Below, in pieces: positions 56,150 through 64,000 of a stretch of DNA of 64,000 bases. Origin of the DNA: Stutzerimonas stutzeri (GTDB lineage: Bacteria > Pseudomonadota > Gammaproteobacteria > Pseudomonadales > Pseudomonadaceae). The stretch covers positions 1 to 64,000 of the forward strand of contig DDKB01000018.1 of assembly GCA_002339675.1 (NCBI GenBank). Reading direction: 5' to 3'. A program made the translations under genes and the position numbers. The notes under the pieces were generated by a model. That model searched no databases. It was not told the DNA's origin and saw nothing but the letters and a program-made list of their open reading frames with translations. How positions within the stretch are numbered: the first letter of the stretch is position 1; the number at the start of each line of letters is the position of its first letter.

Positions 56150-56620
56150 ATGACACCGCCCCCGATCGACACCGTCGCTGACCAGCAACAGGCCGTGCGC
56201 CAACTGTTCGAACGCATTCCGTTCAACGAATACCTGGGCATCGAGCTGGACGAAGTCTCGCGCCAACGCGTGGTGATGCATCTGCCGATGAAGCACGAAC
56301 TGGTCGGTAACTTCTTCCACGGCATTCTCCACGGCGGCGTGATCGCTTCGCTACTGGACGTGGTCGGCGGCGCTATGGCGATGATCGGTGCCTTTGAAAA
56401 GCACCAGCACCTCAGCGCCGAGGAGCGTGCCCTGCGCCTGTCTCGCCTCGGCACCATCGACCTGCGCATCGACTACCTGCGCCCGGGCCGCGGCAAGCGC
56501 TTCAGCGCCAGCGCGACCCTGCTGCGCTCCGGCAACAAGGTCGCCGTGGTGCGCTCCGAACTGCATAACGAGGAAGGGGTGCTGGTGGCGGTCGGCACCG
56601 GCACCTACCTGTGCGGGTAG
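56150..56620 (+). CDS. Hotdog thioesterase family protein
   Basis: This 156-residue protein has the PaaI/YiaI-like hotdog pattern, with GNFFHGILHGGVIASLLDVVGG near residues 52-73 whose HGG turn and Asp are the usual catalytic parts. It should hydrolyse an acyl-CoA, but the substrate cannot be predicted. The ATG at 56150 follows AGGAG. It is separated from elbB by 161 bp and may have its own promoter. The next gene is on the other strand. Confidence 0.85.
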   Translation: MTPPPIDTVADQQQAVRQLFERIPFNEYLGIELDEVSRQRVVMHLPMKHELVGNFFHGILHGGVIASLLDVVGGAMAMIGAFEKHQHLSAEERALRLSRLGTIDLRIDYLRPGRGKRFSASATLLRSGNKVAVVRSELHNEEGVLVAVGTGTYLCG

Positions 56621-56638
56621 GCAAGCAGCGCGAATGGG

Positions 56639-57115
56639 TCAGGAGCGCCTGGCAGCGAGTTGAGTCAGCAGGCGATCCAGGGCATTGGCGAATGCCTGGC
56701 GGTCCCGCTCCCCGTAGGGCGCCTGCCCACCACTCGACTGGCCCTGGTCGCGCAAGTCGGTAAACAGGTTGCGCACGGCGAGACGATCACCCATGTTGCG
56801 CTCATCGAATGGGCGACCGCGCGGATCGAGCACGGCCACGCCTTTCTTGACCAGGCGATCGGCAAGCGGCACGTCGCTACAGATCACCAGATCACCGGGC
56901 TGCGCCTGCTCGACCAGATGATCGTCGGCCGCATCCGGGCCGCTCGGCACCACCACCAGGTGCACGCAGGCGAAGGCCGGCTTGACCTGGCTTTGCCCGG
57001 CGACCAGCCACACCTCGAAGTGGCGTTTGAGGGCGAACCGGATCAGCAGCTCCTTGGCGGCCTTGGGACAAGCATCGGCATCAACCCAGACGCGCAGCGG
57101 TCGCGACGCGCTCAC
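56639..57115 (-). CDS. YaiI/YqxD (DUF188) family protein
   Basis: This 158-residue protein opens RVWVDADACPKAAKELL, which fits the DUF188 family (a PIN-like fold with conserved Asp residues). VICSDVPLADRLVKKG and DPRGRPFDERNMGDRLA follow. A nuclease function is possible from the fold but not shown. It is translated after the LysE gene with a 4 bp overlap. Confidence 0.9.
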   Translation of the reverse strand: MSASRPLRVWVDADACPKAAKELLIRFALKRHFEVWLVAGQSQVKPAFACVHLVVVPSGPDAADDHLVEQAQPGDLVICSDVPLADRLVKKGVAVLDPRGRPFDERNMGDRLAVRNLFTDLRDQGQSSGGQAPYGERDRQAFANALDRLLTQLAARRS

Positions 57116-57744
57116 GTCGCCGCCCGCCGAACCGTGGCCAGCAACGCGGCGGCGCCGGCGAACATGGCGGCAAAGCTGCGATTGACTAGCCGCTGCTGGC
57201 GTGGCGTACGCAGCAACCGCAACACGCGCGACGCCAGTCCGGTGTAGCCAGCCATGACGATCAGGTCCACCGCCACCATGGTCACGCCCATGTGCAGGTA
57301 CTGCAGCACCAGATCGAGCTGTGGGTCGAGGAATTGCGGCAGGACGGCGAGAATGAACACGATCGCCTTGGGGTTGCTGGCGTTGACTACAAACCCACGC
57401 AACATCAGCGTCAGCGGCCGGCCTATCGGCCGCGGCGCCGCGCTGTCATCGAGCATCGAGGGCACCGCCTGCCACTGCTTCAGGGCAAGCCACAACAGGT
57501 ACGCGACACCGAACCACTTGATCAGGCTGAAGGCCAGAGCCGAGGTCGCCAGCACGGCGCCGACGCCGGCCGCCACCACCGCGATCTGCAATGCCAGCGC
57601 AAACTGCAGCCCTATGGCATTCCAGTAGCCTCGCCAGAAACCGTACTGCAGCCCGCTGGACATCGAGGCGATGGCCCCGGCGCCGGGTGACAGGCTGATG
57701 ACCCAACAGGCAACGAAAAAGGCGAGCCAGGCGTCGAGCGTCAT
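57112..57744 (-). CDS. LysE/RhtB-family amino acid exporter
   Basis: This 210-residue inner-membrane protein has about six hydrophobic segments and the N-terminal LysE pattern CWVISLSPGAGAIASMSSGLQYG (near residues 13-35). It probably exports a neutral or basic amino acid or a homoserine-lactone-like compound; the substrate is not predictable. It overlaps the DUF188 gene by 4 bp. TerC lies 51 bp upstream on the same strand. Confidence 0.87.
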   Translation of the reverse strand: MTLDAWLAFFVACWVISLSPGAGAIASMSSGLQYGFWRGYWNAIGLQFALALQIAVVAAGVGAVLATSALAFSLIKWFGVAYLLWLALKQWQAVPSMLDDSAAPRPIGRPLTLMLRGFVVNASNPKAIVFILAVLPQFLDPQLDLVLQYLHMGVTMVAVDLIVMAGYTGLASRVLRLLRTPRQQRLVNRSFAAMFAGAAALLATVRRAAT

Positions 57745-57795
57745 GATTGTTCCTCGAGAAGCGGGCGGCCCGCGTGGCGCGCCCGCGGCAGGGAG

Positions 57796-58557
57796 TCAGT
57801 CCGGCATGTCCTTGTTCAACTTGACCGGTTCCTTCAGTTTGCGGTTCATCGCCTTGCGCATGCGGATGTTCAGCGCTTCGACTCCCAGCGAGAAGGCCAT
57901 GGCGAAATATACGTAGCCCTTGGGCACGTGGGTCCCGAAGGCTTCGGCCACCAGTAGCGTGCCGACCACCATGAGAAAGGACAGCGCCAGGATCTTCAGC
58001 GTCGGATGCTTTTCGATGAAATCGCTGATGGTGCCAGCGGCCAGCATCATCACACCGACGGCGATGATGATCGCCGCGACCATCACCTGCACGTTGTCGA
58101 CCAGGCCGACCGCGGTGATCACCGAATCCAGCGAAAACACGATATCGATCACCGCGATCTGCAGGATCACGCCGATGAAGCCCGCACGCACGGCGCCTCC
58201 GGGCGTGCCGTCCTGCTCTTCCTCGCCCTCGACGCTGTGCCAGATTTCCATGGTGCTCTTGAACAGCAGGAACAGCCCACCGAAGAACAGGATCAGGTCG
58301 CGGCCGGACACGCCGTGCTCGAAAACCGTGAACAGGTTGTCGGTCAGGCGCATCACCCAGGCGATAGACAACAGCAGCATGATGCGCGTGACCATCGCCA
58401 GGGCCAGGCCAAAAAACCGCGCCCGCGGCTGTTCAGCCTTGGGCAGGCGGCCGACCAGAATCGAGATGAAGATGATGTTGTCGATACCCAGGACGATTTC
58501 CAGGGCGGTCAGGGTCAGAAACGCGACCCATATTTCAGGGTTGGTCAGCCATTCCAT
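57796..58557 (-). CDS. TerC-family membrane protein
   Basis: This 253-residue polytopic membrane protein has the TerC signatures ALEIVLGIDNIIFISIL (about 18-34) and IAVIDIVFSLDSVITAVG, whose paired acidic residues in membrane segments resemble a metal site. TerC proteins are linked to tellurite resistance and manganese export. No other ter genes are nearby, so a metal-homeostasis role is more likely. It lies 5 bp after the mechanosensitive channel gene. Confidence 0.9.
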   Translation of the reverse strand: MEWLTNPEIWVAFLTLTALEIVLGIDNIIFISILVGRLPKAEQPRARFFGLALAMVTRIMLLLSIAWVMRLTDNLFTVFEHGVSGRDLILFFGGLFLLFKSTMEIWHSVEGEEEQDGTPGGAVRAGFIGVILQIAVIDIVFSLDSVITAVGLVDNVQVMVAAIIIAVGVMMLAAGTISDFIEKHPTLKILALSFLMVVGTLLVAEAFGTHVPKGYVYFAMAFSLGVEALNIRMRKAMNRKLKEPVKLNKDMPD

Positions 58558-58562
58558 AGGGA

Positions 58563-59140
58563 CTACTCGGTTTTACCGTTATCGGCGGGATGGAGATCGA
58601 CACCGCGCCAGCGGCGGACGACTTTCTGGAAGAACAGGCTGTTGGGCACCTGCACGACTGCGCCCGTTCCATCGGCGGCGGTTTCCTGCAAGGTGGTGTA
58701 CAGCAGGTTGATATCGATGACGCGGCCCCTGACGATGGGCTTGTCGAGGCTCTCGACCAGCTCCAACAGATCGCCGAGGCGAAACGGCCCGACGGTCATG
58801 ATCAGCACGGCGCAGAGCAGGTTCGACAACACGCTCCAAATGGCGAAGAAAGCCACCGCGGCCACCGCAACGAAACCAGAGAACGCCGTCCACAGCACGG
58901 TGGCGGACACCCCGAGGCGTTCGAGCACCATGATCAGCGCCCCGCCGATGATCAGCCAGCGCAGGCCGCCGCGTAACGGCAGGAGCAACTCGGGCGGCAC
59001 TGGGTAGCGCTTGCCGAGCCGCCCCAGGCCGCGCGCCACCAGCCGCTGCAGGGCAAAGGCAACCAACAGAATCAGGGTGATCTGCAAGCCCAGCAGCAAC
59101 GGCTCGCGCCATTGGTCGAAGGCCAGCAGCAGCCGGTCGT

Positions 59141-59144
<4 letters not shown>
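58563..59144 (-). CDS. Small MscS-type mechanosensitive channel
   Basis: This 193-residue channel protein has about three membrane helices (near 15-33, 57-77 and 84-104). The pore helix and beta domain follow (FFAIWSVLSNLLCAVLIMTVGPFRLGD, then VPNSLFFQKVV). It is shorter than E. coli MscS and lacks most of the cytoplasmic C-terminal vestibule. It should open under membrane tension. It overlaps the ABC-F gene stop by 4 bp. Confidence 0.87.
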
Positions 59145-61051
<1,907 letters not shown>

Positions 61052-61113
61052 AATGGCGGCGGAGTTTATCAGGTCGCCTTCGAATCCTTTCGACCCCCGA
61101 GAAAAAAACATCC

Positions 61114-61590
61114 ATGCCGCACGACGATCTCTGGAGCTTTGCCTGCCGCTGTTATGCGCAGCCCGGCGTAGAAGCCGCCTGCCTCGACCTGCAGGAGGCA
61201 GGTGCCGACGTGTGCCTGTGGCTGACTGGGGCCTGGCTGGAATGCCGCCGCGTCGCCTTCAGCGAGACGCGCCTGGCGACCTTGCAGGCGCTCAGCCAGC
61301 CCTGGCAGGGGAAAGTGGTCGCGCCTTTGCGGGCCCTGCGCCGTGACTGGCGTTCGGGCGCCGAGGCGGATATGAAACTCGCGGCAATCCGGGCGCAGGT
61401 CAAACGGCTGGAGCTCGACGCCGAAGCGATCGAGCTCCAGCGCCTGCAGGAAGTGGCCGGGCAATGGCCCCAGGCCGAGGCGCTCGCCGACTGGCTGGGC
61501 CCGCTTGCGGTCGGGCTGGGGGCCCCGGAACATCCATCTGCTTGCGTGCTGCGCGAGGCCGCGCAGCGGGAGCGCAGCCGTATCGATTAA
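61114..61590 (+). CDS. TIGR02444 family protein
   Basis: This 158-residue conserved protein opens LWSFACRCYAQPGVEAACL and continues with LWLTGAWLEC, the pattern of TIGR02444, a family of unknown function found mainly in Pseudomonas and relatives. It is helical and soluble. It is divergent from the ABC-F gene and convergent with algP, overlapping the algP stop by 4 bp. Confidence 0.85.
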   Translation: MPHDDLWSFACRCYAQPGVEAACLDLQEAGADVCLWLTGAWLECRRVAFSETRLATLQALSQPWQGKVVAPLRALRRDWRSGAEADMKLAAIRAQVKRLELDAEAIELQRLQEVAGQWPQAEALADWLGPLAVGLGAPEHPSACVLREAAQRERSRID

Positions 61591-62318
61591 GCGTCGCTGG
61601 CAGCAGGAGCCGATCTGGTGGTCGGCTTGCGGGCGGCGGGCTTTTTCGGGCCAGCAGCGCGGCGCGAGGGCGCGGCGGCCTTGGCGGTTGCCGCCGACGG
61701 CTTCGCCTCTGCGGTGGGCCGTTGCATTGCGCCAGCAGTTTCGTTCGCCACAGCGGCTGGCGCCTGCGCGGCAGAGGCCGGCTTGGCGCGCGAGCGCGAC
61801 TGACGCGCAGCCGGCTGGCTGGTCTGCTGCGCAGCCCGGGTGCTCGAAGCGCCGCGCGCCGCGGCAGGCTTGCGCTCCGAGGGTTTCGCTGGCGCCTTGG
61901 CCCGCGTCGAGGATTTGCCGCGGGTCGCCAAGGCCTGTGACGCGGCCTGCTCCACCTGGGCGACACCTTGCGCGAGTTTCAGGCTGAGTTCGGCGTCCCG
62001 CTTCAGCTCGGTGAGATAGGTGAGGGTTTCATTCTGCCGCGCCTGCAGCAGCGCCAGCATGTCATCCAGCTCGGCGAGCCGGCTGCGGGCCTTGGCCTGC
62101 GCCTTGCTCTTGCCGGCGGCTCCAGCCTCGTCAAGCCTGGCGCGCGCCTTGATGACCTTTTCCTGAGTTTTACCGCGCTGCTTCTCCAGCTTGGCAAGCA
62201 GCAGCTCGGCGTCTCGCTGCGCTTCGTCGCAGGCTTGCTGCAGATGGGCCATCAGGCTGTTGGACAGCTGCTGTAACAGGTGCAACGGGGTGGTGACCGC
62301 AGATTGCTTGGCAGGCAT
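61587..62318 (-). CDS. algP: AlgP-like histone H1-type alginate regulatory protein
   Basis: This 243-residue protein has two parts. The N-terminal half (about 1-125) is a coiled coil that opens like AlgP (VTTPLHLLQQLSNSLMAHLQQ). The C-terminal half is a basic Lys/Arg/Ala/Pro-rich tail resembling histone H1. In P. aeruginosa the tail is long and built of KPAA repeats; here those repeats are largely absent and the tail is irregular (RKPTTRSAPAAS at the end). It should bind DNA. The ATG at 62318 follows AGGAAG; a start at 62336 has no ribosome site. Confidence 0.88.
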   Translation of the reverse strand: MPAKQSAVTTPLHLLQQLSNSLMAHLQQACDEAQRDAELLLAKLEKQRGKTQEKVIKARARLDEAGAAGKSKAQAKARSRLAELDDMLALLQARQNETLTYLTELKRDAELSLKLAQGVAQVEQAASQALATRGKSSTRAKAPAKPSERKPAAARGASSTRAAQQTSQPAARQSRSRAKPASAAQAPAAVANETAGAMQRPTAEAKPSAATAKAAAPSRRAAGPKKPAARKPTTRSAPAASDA

Positions 62319-62423
62319 GGACGTGCTTCCTGGCATGAAGGGATACGGCCCGGACCAGCGCAGGCCCCGCGCGCCGCTCGAAGCCGGCTGCCGGGCAACG
62401 CATCGGTCGTCTCGCGTAACGGC

Positions 62424-62891
62424 TCAGGCCGTCGCGGCGGGCTGCTTGTGGGCGGTGTGCAGCACTTCGATCAGGCAGTCTTCGAGCTCGAAACGCTCGT
62501 GGAGCAGCTGCCCGAGGCGCTTCAGCTCATCCGGCAGGCCCGGGCTGTCGAGACAATCGCCCGTGTCGCAGCGATCGTTGAACGCCACGGCCACCTCGGT
62601 GATGGCTTCGATCCGCGGATAGATCTGACGCGCCAGATCGAGGCCGCGGGTGTCGCCGAACGCTTCGGCCTCATTGAGCAATTGCTCGTAGATCTCGAAA
62701 TGTCCGGCGGACACGTAATCGAGCAGAATTTCGCAGAACTTCTGCAAGGCGGCGCGGCTGTTCGCACTGGCGTCACTGACGTGCAGTCCATCGAACGCAG
62801 TGACCAGCGCATGACGTTCCTGCAACCAGCGATCGATCAGCAGGTGCACCCCTCCCCAGCGTTCCTGGGCGTTTCGACAGCTCTCGAGCAT
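62424..62891 (-). CDS. algQ: Anti-sigma-70 factor AlgQ (Rsd family)
   Basis: This 155-residue helical protein of the Rsd/AlgQ family binds the housekeeping sigma factor. Family features include QERWGGVHLLIDRWLQERHALV (residues about 9-30), FCEILLDYVSAGHFEIYEQL, and the Cys pair in CDTGDC. In P. aeruginosa it affects alginate, siderophore and virulence gene expression. It lies 105 bp upstream of algP on the same strand; no FKBP gene lies between them. The ATG at 62891 follows GAGG. Confidence 0.94.
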   Translation of the reverse strand: MLESCRNAQERWGGVHLLIDRWLQERHALVTAFDGLHVSDASANSRAALQKFCEILLDYVSAGHFEIYEQLLNEAEAFGDTRGLDLARQIYPRIEAITEVAVAFNDRCDTGDCLDSPGLPDELKRLGQLLHERFELEDCLIEVLHTAHKQPAATA

Positions 62892-63103
62892 GTTGACCTC
62901 ACTTCCCTAATCGATGATGCCTGTTGCGCCGTCCTAGACGGTTTTTTGTCTGGATGAACCGGTCGCGGGTGAGTGGCAGCCAATTCGGCAGAAAACCGAC
63001 GCTGCCCGAGCAGACTAAGCTTCGCCGACCGAAGCATCAAGCAGCAGGGAGAAAATGCCTGGCAGCCCGGAATCGGCATCGCCGCGTACCGAGGATTGAC
63101 CGC

Positions 63104-63131
63104 CAGGCGCAGCGATCATTCGCTGCGCCTG
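63104..63131. repeat. Perfect 12 bp hairpin after dsbB
   Basis: CAGGCGCAGCGA pairs perfectly with TCGCTGCGCCTG around a TCAT loop. On the minus strand a run of T comes just before the stem rather than after it, so it does not look like a standard terminator. It lies 10 bp after the dsbB stop. Confidence 0.8.
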
Positions 63132-63141
63132 ACAAAAAAGG

Positions 63142-63633
63142 CTAGTCGCGCCGCAGGATCTGCCAGAAGCAGAACAGCGCCATGGCGATGAAGGCCAGCA
63201 GCGTCCATTCGGGAATACTCATGCCCAGCAGGGTCCAGCTGACCTCCGCGCATTCAGCGGTACCGTGCAGAACCAGCCGGACGATTTCCTGGAACGGCAG
63301 CGCGTCCATCATGTACTCGAGGCTGGGCAAGCAGCTCGGCAGCTCGTCGACAGGCATGTTCTGCAACCAGATCTGGCGGGTCGCTGTGGCGCCTCCGGCG
63401 ACGGCGAACAGCAGCGCGACGACGGCATAGACGCGACGTCCGGTCCGGCCCGGCCCCTGGATCGCAGCGAACAGGCAGACCAACCCGAAGCCGATCACGC
63501 AGATGCGCTGGACAATGCACAGCGGGCAGGGCGCCAGCCCGACCACATGCTCGAGGTAAAGGGCGGCAATCATCATCAGCGCGCAGCCGATGAAGGCCAG
63601 AAGGAACAGCGAACGAGGGCTGGCCAGGTTCAT
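63142..63633 (-). CDS. dsbH: Disulfide bond formation protein DsbB/DsbH
   Basis: This four-helix inner-membrane protein of 163 residues reoxidises DsbA and passes electrons to quinone. The first redox pair is C36 and C39 (APCPLCI); the second is C101 and C128 in the periplasmic loop. The placement between hemY and algQ matches DsbH of P. aeruginosa rather than the second DsbB. The ATG at 63633 gives MNLASPRSLFLLAFIG; the longer frame upstream overlaps the intergenic space and hemY and is rejected. Confidence 0.9.
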   Translation of the reverse strand: MNLASPRSLFLLAFIGCALMMIAALYLEHVVGLAPCPLCIVQRICVIGFGLVCLFAAIQGPGRTGRRVYAVVALLFAVAGGATATRQIWLQNMPVDELPSCLPSLEYMMDALPFQEIVRLVLHGTAECAEVSWTLLGMSIPEWTLLAFIAMALFCFWQILRRD

Positions 63634-63751
63634 GGTGACTCCGCAGGCAGGAAAGTTCGCTACGGTAGTGATGTCGACGACCGCCCGCAAGCCGTACGAC
63701 AGCGGGGCGAGCGCGGCGGGAGATGCCGCACGCCCCGGCACTGCCGCGCGA

Positions 63752-64000
63752 TCAGCTAGCAGACACCGGCAGCCGGGGGTTGCTCGACTGATCGACCAGC
63801 CCCAGCCCTTCCTGGAACAGCCGGTTGCTGCGCTCGTTGTCACCCAGTTGCGCCAGCAGGCGCGCCAGCTCGGCACAGGTTTCGGCACGATGCTCCTGGC
63901 GCAGGCTTGCCTCCAGATAGTCCCGCGCCTTGCCCCACAGCTCGTTACGCAGACTCAGGCGACCTAGCGCCAGGAGCAGCTCGGCACTCTGGGGATGGGC
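63752..64000 (-). CDS. hemY: HemY-like protein, C-terminal part (partial at window edge)
   Basis: The last 82 codons of a minus-strand gene are open at the window end. The translation has TPR-like helices (AELLLALGRLSLRNELWGKA and CAELARLLAQLGDNERSNRL) and ends RLPVSAS. HemY is a tetratricopeptide inner-membrane protein of the hemCDXY group that I recall lying before dsbH and algQ in Pseudomonas. The identity comes from the repeat pattern and position, since the N-terminal domain is outside the window. Confidence 0.8.
   Translation of the reverse strand, partial: AHPQSAELLLALGRLSLRNELWGKARDYLEASLRQEHRAETCAELARLLAQLGDNERSNRLFQEGLGLVDQSSNPRLPVSAS

Overview
The window is a GC-rich, gene-dense piece of a gammaproteobacterial chromosome. 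Gene content, gene order and protein sequences (PilMNOPQ, PonA, HemB, AlgQ and AlgP in particular) point to a Pseudomonas of the stutzeri group (Stutzerimonas). This is inference from family knowledge; no search was run.

Layout. (1) 1-293: the right end of an IS3-family insertion sequence. (2) 452-2231: metY (O-acetylhomoserine sulfhydrylase) and trxC (zinc-finger thioredoxin 2). (3) 2442-18921, probably to 19390: one long plus-strand operon of about 18 genes, most of them overlapping by a few bases, that encodes an aryl-polyene (APE, xanthomonadin-like) pigment pathway. It holds a KS-like chain-length factor, two acyl carrier proteins, two ketosynthases, a ketoreductase, a hotdog dehydratase, an AMP-ligase fused to a second hotdog domain, a glycosyltransferase, two acyltransferases of different types, an aromatic amino acid ammonia-lyase, a thioesterase, a LolA-like carrier, an MMPL exporter, a DUF3261 lipoprotein and a flavoprotein with flavin-dependent halogenase signatures. 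The ammonia-lyase and the halogenase-like gene are the most distinctive parts.

(4) 19866-45536: conserved core genes. On the minus strand are hemE, gltBD, a SPOR/AAA (DamX-like) gene, aroB, aroK and pilQPONM. On the plus strand is mrcA/ponA. Then come maeB, a signal-peptide nuclease and rpmE (minus), and priA, argS and a SPOR-domain gene (plus). (5) 45607-64000: a second core block that in P. aeruginosa, as I recall, lies elsewhere: an oxygenase-type reductase, ubiD, rho, trxA, ppx, ppk, hemB, elbB, a thioesterase, a DUF188 gene, a LysE exporter, TerC, MscS, an ABC-F ATPase, a TIGR02444 gene, algP, algQ, dsbB/dsbH and the 3' end of hemY. The junction near 45.54-45.6 kb looks like a rearrangement breakpoint relative to P. 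aeruginosa.

How the genes work together. In the APE operon the ammonia-lyase and ligase would make and load an aryl starter. The KS/CLF, KR and DH enzymes would extend it on the two ACPs into a conjugated polyene. The acyltransferases and glycosyltransferase would attach it to a membrane lipid, and the LolA-like and MMPL proteins would help move it to the outer membrane. In the core block, pilMNOPQ builds the type IV pilus alignment complex and secretin and runs into aroK-aroB-damX as one transcription unit.

I saw no rRNA, tRNA or CRISPR array. Long open frames opposite gltB, ppk and the ABC-F gene are shadows of high GC and were left out.
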